Below are positions 52,169 to 59,833 of a stretch of DNA of 64,000 bases, piece by piece. The number at the start of each line of letters is the position of its first letter. Positions within the stretch are counted from its first letter, which is position 1. The position numbers were made by a program, and so were the translations under genes. Source of the stretch: Clostridia bacterium (GTDB taxonomy: Bacteria; Bacillota; Clostridia; Christensenellales; DTU072); NCBI GenBank assembly GCA_016297005.1, contig JAEDHK010000005.1, positions 110,253 through 174,252 of the forward strand. The letters run 5' to 3'. The notes under the pieces are model-generated. The model was not told where the DNA came from and did no database searches. It was given only the letters and a program-made list of their open reading frames with translations.

Positions 52169-53182
52169 TTAAATTATTATCATCTTTTTTTCACTGTTTG
52201 TCAAGTTTCTTACGCCTGTTTTTGTGAAAACGACGATATCTTCTATTCTTATGCCGAATTTTTTCCGGAAATACAGTCCCGGCTCTACGCTCAGTACCGC
52301 GTTTTCCGGAATCGGCTCAAAATTTTTTGCGGATAGACACGGGTTTTCGTGAATATCAATACCGAGGCTGTGACCGAGCGAGTGAGTAAAATATTCTCTT
52401 ACGCCGAGTTTTTCAAAAAAATCCACAACCGTTTTTTGGCCTTCGGCACCGGTTATTCCTGCGTGAAGCTTTTCGATAGCTTCTATTTGAGCGGTCAAAA
52501 TTACGTTATAAACGCTTGTTATTTCATTCCCCGGGTTGCCGAAAAAAACCGTTCTGGTCATGTCGGAACAATACCCACCGAATTTTGCCCCGAAGTCCAA
52601 GGTAATCGGATCTCCGGTTCTGAGACGGTTATATTCGGGATGTGCGTGCGGTTTGGACGTATTTTTCCCGAACGCTATAATCGGTTGAAATGCAAGATCG
52701 TCGGCGCCGTTTTTATATAACAGGCTTTTCAGAATTCCGTCAAGTTCTTTTTCCGTCATATTGTCTTTTATGTAAGGGATGATGTCGGTAAAGGTTTTAT
52801 CCGTTATTTTTTGCGCTTTTTCAATCAATTCTATTTCTTCGTTTGTTTTGATCGAACGCAATTTTTCTATATTGTTTTTGACGTTATTTATTGACTTTAC
52901 GCCATACTTCAACAATTTTTCGTATTCGTCGATCGTGACTGAAACGTCCGTGGCCAAGACGCGAATATTCTTTTTTTGAATAAAAGAATAGAAATCAATT
53001 ATATTTTTTTTAATAAAAGGGAGCGTTTCAACTTCTTCGAAGTACCTTGCGTCGGTAAAATAAAACCTTTCGTCGCCGATAATCAGTATTTTTGCGTCCG
53101 CATTATTATATTTGCTGAAATATAACAAATTTGAGGGGTTTTGCAGGTATAATGCGTCGGCGTCCGGAACGATGTTTTTCAT
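52169..53182 (-). CDS. pepP: Xaa-Pro aminopeptidase (M24 family)
   Basis: 337 residues from ATG 53182. N-terminal creatinase-like domain (about 1-115) and the metallopeptidase domain with metal ligands in LDFGAKFGGYCSDMTRTVFFG (two Asp), HSLGHSLGIDIHE (His), and the Glu residues of SVEPGLYF and GIRIEDIVV. It removes N-terminal residues before proline. The frame extends 22 codons upstream across the promoter, so the later ATG is preferred. No Shine-Dalgarno site; mRNA predicted leaderless. Followed by efp, a common pairing. Confidence 0.93.
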   Translation of the reverse strand: MKNIVPDADALYLQNPSNLLYFSKYNNADAKILIIGDERFYFTDARYFEEVETLPFIKKNIIDFYSFIQKKNIRVLATDVSVTIDEYEKLLKYGVKSINNVKNNIEKLRSIKTNEEIELIEKAQKITDKTFTDIIPYIKDNMTEKELDGILKSLLYKNGADDLAFQPIIAFGKNTSKPHAHPEYNRLRTGDPITLDFGAKFGGYCSDMTRTVFFGNPGNEITSVYNVILTAQIEAIEKLHAGITGAEGQKTVVDFFEKLGVREYFTHSLGHSLGIDIHENPCLSAKNFEPIPENAVLSVEPGLYFRKKFGIRIEDIVVFTKTGVRNLTNSEKKMIII

Positions 53183-53188
53183 AATTAA

Positions 53189-53217
53189 ATTATACACGTC
53201 GTCCGGTTTGTTGTCAA
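53189..53217 (-). promoter_or_regulatory. Perfect-consensus sigma-A promoter of pepP-efp, leaderless type
   Basis: On the minus strand TTGACA (53212-53217), 17-bp spacer, TATAAT (53189-53194), then six bases to ATG 53182. It fills the gap between spoVAE and pepP. Confidence 0.85.
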
Positions 53218-53219
53218 CG

Positions 53220-53588
53220 TCAGTCTTTTGTTTTCGGTTTTCCTGCAAGCGCCGCCAAAAAACCTATAAAGATGGCCCCGGAAAGTCCTGCTCCGGCGGC
53301 TTCTGTTCCTCCGACGATTGCCCCGAGCAATCCCCTTTCTTGAGCGCCTTTGATGGCGCCTTTCGCAAGAGTACTTCCAAAACCCGTGATGGGTATGGAT
53401 ATTCCGGCTTGCGCGACTTCTTTAATGGTATCGAATAGGCCGACGGCTTCCAGAATAACGCCGATCAGCAAGAAAATAACGAGTATTCTTGCCGATGTCA
53501 TTTTTGTAAAATTGATCAGTAATTGACCTATGACGCAAATTCCGCCGCCAACAGCAAAAACGATTAAAAATTGAATGAAATAATCCAT
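53220..53588 (-). CDS. spoVAE: Stage V sporulation protein AE
   Basis: 122 residues, three to four membrane helices, with GISIPITGFGSTLAKGAIKGA and GLLGAIVGGTEAAGAGLSGAI. It is part of the SpoVA channel that imports dipicolinic acid into the forespore. It starts 2 bases before the spoVAD stop region and closes the spoVA unit. Confidence 0.94.
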   Translation of the reverse strand: MDYFIQFLIVFAVGGGICVIGQLLINFTKMTSARILVIFLLIGVILEAVGLFDTIKEVAQAGISIPITGFGSTLAKGAIKGAQERGLLGAIVGGTEAAGAGLSGAIFIGFLAALAGKPKTKD

Positions 53589-53590
53589 AA

Positions 53591-54592
53591 TTAATATTCA
53601 GTTTCCAGACAAACGGCGTGACAGATCGCCGGGATCGATTCTCCTTGCAAAGAAGACGTTTTTGAAAGCAATGCTCCCGTTGGCATGAGTAATACTTTTT
53701 TGTATTTTCCGTTCAACATTTTCTTGTAGACGTAAGAATTGAAAACAAGTCCGCAACAACATGCGCCGCTTCCTCCCTGCTCCACTTCTTGTCCTTCTTT
53801 GTTAAAAACAAGCATACCGCAATCAAGATAATTTTTTTCAAGCATAATACCCTCTTTTTCGGCTAACTTTTTCAGCATTTTTCCGCCGCTGAATCCTAAA
53901 TCGCCCGTCAGTATCAAGTCATAGTCGTCCGTATTTGTATTCGTTGCTTTGAGATGCGCTTTCAGGGTGGATAAGGCGGCTGGTGCCATGACTCCGCCCA
54001 TATCGTTTGCGTCTTTTACGCCGTAATCGGTGACCTTTCCCACCGTTCCGCACGTGATCTTGATAGTCGATTTTTCACGAGTTAATAAAGTGGCCGCCGC
54101 TGCCGTTACCGTCCATTGGGAGAGAGGCGTCCTTTGCGAACCGAGTTCAAGCGGATATCGGTATTGCCGTTCTGCCGTCGCAAAATGGCTGGATACGGAA
54201 CAAATTGCGTTGTCGAGTAATCCTGTTGATATCAATGATGAAGCAAGGATATAGGATTCTCCCAACGTTGCGCAAGCGTTATAAAGGCCGAAAAACGGAA
54301 CGTCGATTTCTCGCATGGAAAAATTGCTACTGATGATCTCATCTAACAAATCGCCGGAGAAACAACAATTTATGTCTTCTTTTTTCATCTTTGCGCGTTG
54401 TAAAAGATGATTGAGAGCGGCAATATGCATCTTAATTTCCGCGTGTTCGTGACTTTTTTGCTTTAAGAGGTCATCGTTTAGGCAATGATGAAAGTACTGT
54501 TTCAGCGGCCCCTCGCTTTCTTTGGGGCCTGCGATTGTCGCCGTTTCTTTTACGTATACGGGATTAGGGAAGAATAACGTCTGATTTTTCAT
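53591..54592 (-). CDS. spoVAD: Stage V sporulation protein AD
   Basis: 333 residues from ATG 54592. Thiolase-like fold; PVYVKETATIAGPKESEGPLKQYF at the N-terminus and NACATLGESYILASSLI in the middle are family hallmarks (the cysteine sits where thiolases have the active site). SpoVAD binds dipicolinic acid. The longer frame upstream lies inside spoVAC; ATG 54592 overlaps its stop by 4 bases. Confidence 0.95.
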   Translation of the reverse strand: MKNQTLFFPNPVYVKETATIAGPKESEGPLKQYFHHCLNDDLLKQKSHEHAEIKMHIAALNHLLQRAKMKKEDINCCFSGDLLDEIISSNFSMREIDVPFFGLYNACATLGESYILASSLISTGLLDNAICSVSSHFATAERQYRYPLELGSQRTPLSQWTVTAAAATLLTREKSTIKITCGTVGKVTDYGVKDANDMGGVMAPAALSTLKAHLKATNTNTDDYDLILTGDLGFSGGKMLKKLAEKEGIMLEKNYLDCGMLVFNKEGQEVEQGGSGACCCGLVFNSYVYKKMLNGKYKKVLLMPTGALLSKTSSLQGESIPAICHAVCLETEY

Positions 54593-55038
54593 ATAAATAA
54601 ATAAACGATTCCCACGATGACGCTTGCGGTGATGCCGAAGACAATGACCGGTCCTGCGATTGCGAACATATTTGAACAAATGCCGAATACGACGCCTTCT
54701 CTTTTATGCTCCATCGCTTGACTTACGATAGAATTTGCAAATCCTGTTATCGGAACGATGCTTCCCGCTCCACCGAAGTTTCCGATCTTGTCGTATACGC
54801 CGAAAGCAGTCAGTATGCCCGTTATCAGGATCATACATATCGTCGTATATCCGCCGAGTTCTTGTTCTTCCGCTTGCGGTAAAATAAAACCGATCAACAT
54901 TTTTATGCCCTGTCCAAAGCAACATATTATGCCGCCGGTAAAAAAAGCGCGAAGAATGGTCGAAACGTGCTTTGTTTTCGGCATGTTTTCAGAAAGCAAT
55001 TTTTTGTATTCTTTTTGTTCTTTTTTATCTGCTTTCAT
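54589..55038 (-). CDS. spoVAC: Stage V sporulation protein AC
   Basis: 149 residues. A charged N-terminus is followed by four membrane helices with FGGAGSIVPITGFANSIVSQAMEHKREG, the SpoVAC signature. It is a mechanosensitive component of the spore dipicolinate channel. GGAGG precedes the ATG and lies inside a short upstream frame. Confidence 0.95.
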   Translation of the reverse strand: MKADKKEQKEYKKLLSENMPKTKHVSTILRAFFTGGIICCFGQGIKMLIGFILPQAEEQELGGYTTICMILITGILTAFGVYDKIGNFGGAGSIVPITGFANSIVSQAMEHKREGVVFGICSNMFAIAGPVIVFGITASVIVGIVYLFI

Positions 55039-55114
55039 TTTTGTTTTCCTCCGGCAATTGTTCGGCAGATGCCGGATTACGTGATTCTGTTTTTATCGAT
55101 ATCGTTTTTCTCAT
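55025..55114 (-). CDS. Possible 29-residue leader peptide before spoVAC
   Basis: A short frame starts at ATG 55114, immediately after the T-run of the sigF terminator, and runs to a TAA at 55025, overlapping the spoVAC start by 14 bases. The peptide begins MRKTISIKTESRN and ends charged (ENKNESR); it has no membrane segment or known domain. There is no Shine-Dalgarno site. It may be a coupling leader for spoVAC or a chance frame. Confidence 0.3.
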   Translation of the reverse strand: MRKTISIKTESRNPASAEQLPEENKNESR

Positions 55115-55159
55115 AAAAAAATCTCCACGAACTGAATTGTTGCTCGCGGAGATTTTTTT
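55115..55159 (-). terminator. Intrinsic terminator of the spoIIA operon
   Basis: The stem AAAAAATCTCC(G)CG/CG(T)GGAGATTTTTT with a 15-base loop starts at the sigF stop codon and ends in seven Ts next to ATG 55114. It separates the early spoIIA unit from the later spoVA unit. No convincing sigma-G promoter for spoVA was found inside or after it. Confidence 0.85.
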
Positions 55160-55871
55160 ATACCATTTCTTTTCGTATTCTTTCGAGGATTTTCGCTTCC
55201 AACCTGCTGACTTGTACCTGAGATACACCGAGAATCCTTGCTATTTCGCTTTGCGTTTTATCCCGATAGTATCGCAGATAAATGATTTTTTTATCTCGAT
55301 CGTCGAATTTATCTATTATTTCTTTCAAAACGACTTTTTCAATATAATCGTCCGGGTTCTCTTTCGACGCAAGTTTATCGGCAAGGCTTAAACCGTCTTC
55401 TTCCGTTTCTGCGTAAATGGAAACGGGATACTTACTGCTATCCAGGATAAAGACGACTTCGGTTTCTTCGACCTTCAAGTAATGCGCAATTTCTTTGATT
55501 GACGGCTCTTTTTGATGTTCCTGTCGATAATTTTCGATGTACTCGTTGGCAATTTTGTTTTGTGCTTTTAAAGAGCGGCTGACCTTGATCGCTCCGTTAT
55601 CGCGAATAAATCTTTTTATCTCGCCGGCAATCATCGGCACGGCGTAGGTAGAAAAACGTACGCCGTATTTGTCGTCGTAGTTGTTCATTGCCTTGATAAG
55701 GCCCAGAGTGCCCAATTCCAATAAATCTTCGTATTCTATTTGCTTATTCTGATATCGTCTGACGATACTTTTAATTAGTGGGAGATTGTTTTGCAAAAGT
55801 GCGGTTTTTGCGTCGTCGTCCCCCTTTTGAGCTCTTTTTATAAGTTCTGTTGTTTCTTCAACGGTCAGCAT
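55158..55871 (-). CDS. sigF: RNA polymerase sigma factor SigF (forespore)
   Basis: 237 residues. Region 2 has YEDLLELGTLGLIKAMNNYD and RFSTYAVPMIAGEIKRFIRDNG; region 4 has the helix-turn-helix SEIARILGVSQVQVSRLEAKIL. It directs early forespore transcription. Assignment to sigma-F rather than sigma-G rests on the spoIIAA-spoIIAB genes directly upstream; it overlaps spoIIAB by 14 bases. Confidence 0.96.
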   Translation of the reverse strand: MLTVEETTELIKRAQKGDDDAKTALLQNNLPLIKSIVRRYQNKQIEYEDLLELGTLGLIKAMNNYDDKYGVRFSTYAVPMIAGEIKRFIRDNGAIKVSRSLKAQNKIANEYIENYRQEHQKEPSIKEIAHYLKVEETEVVFILDSSKYPVSIYAETEEDGLSLADKLASKENPDDYIEKVVLKEIIDKFDDRDKKIIYLRYYRDKTQSEIARILGVSQVQVSRLEAKILERIRKEMV

Positions 55872-56286
55872 GGATCAGTTCTTTAGTCATCAATACCGTT
55901 GTTCCCGCACCGAGCTTGCTTTCTACCTGAAGCGTGTCCATATATGTTTTCATAATAGTAAATCCAAGACCGCTCCTTTCTTCTTCAACGTCGGTTGTAA
56001 AAAAGTCTTCCATTGCCTTTTCCACATTCTTGATTCCCGTGCCGTTATCGCTTATTTTTATGTAGAGTTTCGTTTCGATCAGTTCCGCTTCGATCGATAC
56101 GTCGCCTTCGGTTTTTTTATAACCGTGAACGATGCAGTTCGTGACCGCTTCGCTGATGGCAGTTTTCACGTCGTTAAGCGTTTCTACCGAGGGATCGGTC
56201 GAGACGCAAAATGCGGCGATGACGTTGCGGATAAAGCCCACGTTTTCGGGCAATGCTTTCATTTTTAAGTACATGCGATTGTTCAT
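55858..56286 (-). CDS. spoIIAB: Anti-sigma-F factor SpoIIAB
   Basis: 142 residues. GHKL-type kinase fold with N box EAVTNCIVHGY, G1 DNGTGI and G2 RSGLGFTIM. It binds sigma-F and phosphorylates SpoIIAA. GAGGAG precedes the ATG; spoIIAA ends 9 bases upstream. Confidence 0.97.
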   Translation of the reverse strand: MNNRMYLKMKALPENVGFIRNVIAAFCVSTDPSVETLNDVKTAISEAVTNCIVHGYKKTEGDVSIEAELIETKLYIKISDNGTGIKNVEKAMEDFFTTDVEEERSGLGFTIMKTYMDTLQVESKLGAGTTVLMTKELIHADR

Positions 56287-56295
56287 ATTCTCTCC

Positions 56296-56601
56296 TCAAA
56301 TCAATGGCATAATTGTATAAAGTCCGCTGACGCGAATGATTTTGTCAATTTGCGGATTGGGCGCTGTAATGTAGACGGGGATGCTTTGCTGTCTGAGTTT
56401 TTTATATCTCGATAGGATAATCCCGATCCCTGTGCTATCCATAAAAGATAGCTTACTCATGTCGAAAACGACGTTGCGATACGTCTTTTTGTCAAAGATT
56501 GCTTCAAGTTTGTTTTTTGCCGTCCCGGCGACGCTTTGATCAAGCTCCCCGGCAAACCGTATATAAAGATTGTTTTTGTCTACAACAGAACTGATTTGCA
56601 T
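56296..56601 (-). CDS. spoIIAA: Anti-sigma-F factor antagonist SpoIIAA
   Basis: 101 residues, STAS domain. FDMSKLSFMDSTGIGIILSRYK carries the conserved phosphorylatable serine (DST). It releases sigma-F from SpoIIAB when dephosphorylated. ATG 56601 with GGAGG six bases upstream is preferred over a start 16 codons earlier. No clear sigma-H promoter was found upstream. Confidence 0.95.
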   Translation of the reverse strand: MQISSVVDKNNLYIRFAGELDQSVAGTAKNKLEAIFDKKTYRNVVFDMSKLSFMDSTGIGIILSRYKKLRQQSIPVYITAPNPQIDKIIRVSGLYTIMPLI

Positions 56602-56970
56602 TCTTTCCTCCGAAGTCGGAAACAGGATACTACGATTATTGCCGTACAATATGCCAAAGAATGTCGTTTTATAAGAAAGAATGTAGGGATAAAAAGGTTT
56701 CGTTTGGATAAAAGCAAAAACAGTATTCGTCCTGTCCGTGCTTGTCCATGTTCAAACGTTACGTCGATTTAAACGCGCCTGTACTTAGCGTAATGAGATG
56801 GCCGCCTCTGAAAAGTCTTTTACGGTCATATTTGGTAATACAATCAATTGAGAATATGCTCGAACAATAAAAAAAATAGACTATTAATTCCCCAATTTGG
56901 GGAATTGGTATTCCCCAAAAACAGGGTGTTTTATTCCCCAATTTAGTCTGCCGTCCATATAAAGGGCGTA
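56602..56970. other. Non-coding gap between spoIIA and the tRNA operon
   Basis: About 370 bases with no credible gene; short open frames here have no ribosome-binding site or family features. The half nearest the tRNA genes holds the ATTCCCCAA repeats. The spoIIA promoter must lie here, but no hexamer pair with correct spacing to sigma-A or sigma-H stands out. Confidence 0.6.
56887..56941. repeat. ATTCCCCAA repeats phased at 23 bp
   Basis: Direct copies of ATTCCCCAA at 56887-56895, 56910-56918 and 56933-56941 are exactly 23 bp apart. An inverted copy TTGGGGAAT at 56897-56905 forms a palindrome with the first. Regular spacing near two helical turns suggests a protein-binding array in the spoIIA upstream region. 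Confidence 0.85.
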
Positions 56971-57007
56971 AAAAAATGCCCCAATTCTAACGAAAAGGGG
57001 CATTTTT
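56971..57007 (-). terminator. Intrinsic terminator of the six-tRNA operon
   Basis: An 11-bp stem AAAAATGCCCC/GGGGCATTTTT with a 14-base loop is followed on the minus strand by more Ts, starting right after the CCA of tRNA-Tyr. Confidence 0.92.
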
Positions 57008-57092
57008 GGTGGAAGGAGATGGATTCGAACCATCGAAGTCGACGGACGGCAGATTTACAGTCTGCTCCCTTTAGCCACTCGGGAATCCTTCC
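57007..57092 (-). tRNA. tRNA-Tyr (anticodon GTA)
   Basis: 86 bases with a long variable arm (class II). Acceptor GGAAGGA/TCCTTCC, discriminator A, encoded CCA. The anticodon loop CTGTAAA has GTA. Last tRNA of the operon. Confidence 0.97.
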
Positions 57093-57132
57093 ATATGATG
57101 TCTAATATCTGATTGGCTTATTAAAGTTCAAT

Positions 57133-57208
57133 TGGAGCTGGCTAACGGAATCGAACCATCAACCTGCTGATTACAAATCAGCTGCTCTGCCAGTTGAGCT
57201 AAGCCAGC
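57133..57208 (-). tRNA. tRNA-Thr (anticodon TGT)
   Basis: 76 bases. Acceptor GCTGGCT/AGCCAGC, discriminator T, encoded CCA. Anticodon loop TTTGTAA with TGT, closed by a CTGAT/ATCAG stem. Confidence 0.97.
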
Positions 57209-57216
57209 ATAGTAAT

Positions 57217-57292
57217 TGGTGCCTTGGGGCGGAATCGAACCACCGACACGGGGATTTTCAGTCCCCTGCTCTACCGACTGAGCTACCAAGGC
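57217..57292 (-). tRNA. tRNA-Phe (anticodon GAA)
   Basis: 76 bases. Acceptor GCCTTGG/CCAAGGC, discriminator A, encoded CCA. Anticodon loop CTGAAAA with GAA, closed by GGGGA/TCCCC. A36-A37-A38 make it a MiaA/MiaB target. Confidence 0.97.
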
Positions 57293-57303
57293 AAATTACT
57301 TAA

Positions 57304-57380
57304 TGGCGATCCGAATGGGGCTCGAACCCATGACCTCTAGCGTGACAGGCTAGCGTTCTGACCAGCTGAACTACCGGACC
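57304..57380 (-). tRNA. tRNA-Asp (anticodon GTC)
   Basis: 77 bases. Acceptor GGTCCGG/TCGGATC with two G-U pairs, discriminator G, encoded CCA. Anticodon loop CTGTCAC with GTC, closed by CTAGC/GCTAG. Confidence 0.97.
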
Positions 57381-57410
57381 GTAAATGATATTATGTTAAA
57401 AGGTACGTTT

Positions 57411-57487
57411 TGGTGGGCCTTCACGGACTTGAACCGCGGACCAATCGGTTATGAGCCGACCGCTCTAACCAACTGAGCTAAAGGCCC
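57411..57487 (-). tRNA. tRNA with anticodon CAT (Met or lysidine Ile)
   Basis: 77 bases. Acceptor GGGCCTT/AAGGCCC, discriminator A, encoded CCA. Anticodon loop CTCATAA. It lacks the three G-C pairs in the anticodon stem that mark initiator tRNA. C4-G69 and C5-G68 in the acceptor fit the TilS-recognised tRNA-Ile2, but elongator Met cannot be excluded. Confidence 0.9.
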
Positions 57488-57503
57488 TCATTGCCATCTT
57501 AGT

Positions 57504-57580
57504 TGGTCGGGGTGAAGAGACTCGAACTCCCGACCCCATGGTCCCAAACCACGTGCGCTACCAACCTGCGCTACACCCCG
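57504..57580 (-). tRNA. tRNA-Pro (anticodon TGG)
   Basis: 77 bases. Acceptor CGGGGTG/CACCCCG, discriminator A, encoded CCA. Anticodon loop TTTGGGA with TGG. First tRNA of the operon. Confidence 0.97.
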
Positions 57581-57605
57581 TTTGTTTTCCTAAGCGACGA
57601 GATGT

Positions 57606-57634
57606 AGTATACACTAAAAGCTTTTTTATGTCAA
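57606..57634 (-). promoter_or_regulatory. Sigma-A promoter of the six-tRNA operon
   Basis: On the minus strand TTGACA (57629-57634), 17-bp spacer, TATACT (57606-57611), about 26 bases before tRNA-Pro. Confidence 0.8.
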
Positions 57635-57667
57635 TCACTTTTCACTATTTCAGTTAATTTTTTTTTA

Positions 57668-59833
57668 TCAATTAAATCGGTTTACGCTCAGTACGGCTTT
57701 CTCTGCGGAAATCTTTTTGATAACGTCCGTCAGATCGCCCGAATTATGTACTTCAATAGTTAAATTAATAACCATCTTGTCGCGATTTTTCGACATTTGA
57801 GCATTAAGATAATTTATTTGCATGCCCATCTTAATAACAAGACTCGTGATCTTAGAAAGGATGGTGCCGTTGTTTTCTGTTTCTATAAGCAAAGGTGCGT
57901 TAAAGACCGAGCTTGCCTCTTTGTTCCATTCGGCGTGGATCAGTCTTTCTGTTTCAAAGTTGGCAACGTTGGGGCAGTTCTTTCTGTGTACCATGACTCC
58001 CCTGCCGCGTGAGATATAACCGATGATATCGTCGTCGGGGACGGGGTTGCAACATCTGGCTAAATGAATGACAAAATCGTCGTATCCTTCTATGTTGATG
58101 CCTGACGTATGACGCGTGAGCGGCTTGTTCAGGTTTTTTTCGGAAACAGGCTCGTTTTCTGCGAGCATTTTCTTATAAAAATCGATCAACTTATAGAGAA
58201 TCTGCGAGATCCTGATACCGCCGCACCCGATCGAGGCGTACATGTCGTCAACATCGGAGAACATATATTTGTCGTTGATAACTTTCATAGAAGAAGGAAT
58301 CATCAGATCGGATAACTTATAGCCTTTTTTTACGGCTTCACGTTCGAGCATATCCTTACCAAGTTTGATGTTCTCTTCTTTAAGAGATTTTTTAAAGAAT
58401 GCCTTTATTTTCTTTTTCGCGCCGGAACTGATGGCATAATTGAGCCAGTCCCTCGAGGGACCTTTACTGTTGTTGCTGGTTATGATTTCTACGACGTCGC
58501 TGTTATGCAACACGGTATTCAGGTGCGCGATCTTATTATTGATGTGTACGCCGACGCAACGGTTCCCTACTTCGCTGTGTATGCGATAAGCAAAGTCTAT
58601 CGGCGTGCTGCCGACGGGAAGGTTTACTACCATACCTTTGGTCGTAAAGACGTATATTTCCGATGAATTTACATTTATTTTCAACTCATTTAAGAAGTCT
58701 TTGGAATCTTTTAGGTCGCCCTCGATGTCCATCAATTCACGAATCCAACTGAATTTGGCGTCCAATTCGTTCATATCTTTGGTCATACGTCCTTCTTTAT
58801 ACTTCCAGTGTGCGGCGATACCGTATTCGGCAACCTGGTTCATCTCAAAAGTTCGTATTTGGATTTCAAAAATCTGACCGAAGTGCGTAATGATCGTCGT
58901 ATGTAAACTTTGATACATATTCGGTTTCGGAGACGCAATATAATCTTTAAATCGTCCGGGCATCGGCGTCCATTTCGAGTGGATTACGCCCAGAATGGTA
59001 TAGCAGTCTTTGACCGTATCGACGATGATGCGGATTGCAACGATGTCGTATATTTCTTCCAACGTCTTGTTTTGACTACGCATTTTTTTGAAGATGGAAT
59101 AAATATGCTTTGGTCGACCTTTTATCTCGTAATGGAAATGAAGATCATCCAACTCAGCGGATATCTCGCTGCAAATTTGTTCAACGATTTTTACCCGCTC
59201 GCTTTGTTTCATATTGAGTTTTTTCTGAATAAAAGCGTAATCTTCCGGATAAAGATATTTCATTGAGTAGTCTTCCAACTTCGTTTTGATCTCAGAAATA
59301 CCCAAACGACCTGCGATCGGGGCGTAAATATCCAACGTTTCGCGCGATTTCAATATCTGTTTATCATGTGGAAGTGCGTCTAAAGTTGACATATTGTGCA
59401 ACCTGTCGGCCAATTTAACGATCAGAACGCGAATATCTTTCGCCATGGCGATAAAGAGTTTACGTATGTTTTCCGCTTGCTCTTCCGCCTGTTCTTTTTC
59501 TTGGTCTGTTCCGTCGGGAACGTTCATTTTAGTCAGTTTTGTTACGCCTTCTACCATTTCTGCGATAGCGGAACCAAATTTTTGTTTAATATCTTCGTAA
59601 GTAACCGGCGTGTCTTCCAAAACGTCGTGCAAAAGCGCCGCAATCACGGTATCTACGTCCATTCCGAGGTCGATCAGGATCAATGCAACCTGAATAGGAT
59701 GATTGATATACTCTTCTCCCGTTCGTCGATATTGATTTTTGTGTGCTTCTGTAGCAAAGTTTAAAGCATATTCTATAGAAAGATATTCTTCATGAGTAAA
59801 GTTTTCTTTGACTATCTGTAATAAGTCGCTCAT
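57668..59833 (-). CDS. relA: Bifunctional (p)ppGpp synthetase/hydrolase
   Basis: 721 residues. The HD hydrolase domain has AALLHDVLEDT; the synthetase domain has RIIVDTVKDCYTILGVIHSKW and GRFKDYIASPKPNMYQSLHTTI; then TGS (about 400-460, GSTPIDFAYRIHSEVG), a zinc-finger-like segment and a C-terminal ACT domain. It makes and breaks the stringent-response alarmone. Both catalytic sites look intact. It overlaps recJ by 4 bases (ATGA). Confidence 0.97.
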   Translation of the reverse strand: MSDLLQIVKENFTHEEYLSIEYALNFATEAHKNQYRRTGEEYINHPIQVALILIDLGMDVDTVIAALLHDVLEDTPVTYEDIKQKFGSAIAEMVEGVTKLTKMNVPDGTDQEKEQAEEQAENIRKLFIAMAKDIRVLIVKLADRLHNMSTLDALPHDKQILKSRETLDIYAPIAGRLGISEIKTKLEDYSMKYLYPEDYAFIQKKLNMKQSERVKIVEQICSEISAELDDLHFHYEIKGRPKHIYSIFKKMRSQNKTLEEIYDIVAIRIIVDTVKDCYTILGVIHSKWTPMPGRFKDYIASPKPNMYQSLHTTIITHFGQIFEIQIRTFEMNQVAEYGIAAHWKYKEGRMTKDMNELDAKFSWIRELMDIEGDLKDSKDFLNELKINVNSSEIYVFTTKGMVVNLPVGSTPIDFAYRIHSEVGNRCVGVHINNKIAHLNTVLHNSDVVEIITSNNSKGPSRDWLNYAISSGAKKKIKAFFKKSLKEENIKLGKDMLEREAVKKGYKLSDLMIPSSMKVINDKYMFSDVDDMYASIGCGGIRISQILYKLIDFYKKMLAENEPVSEKNLNKPLTRHTSGINIEGYDDFVIHLARCCNPVPDDDIIGYISRGRGVMVHRKNCPNVANFETERLIHAEWNKEASSVFNAPLLIETENNGTILSKITSLVIKMGMQINYLNAQMSKNRDKMVINLTIEVHNSGDLTDVIKKISAEKAVLSVNRFN

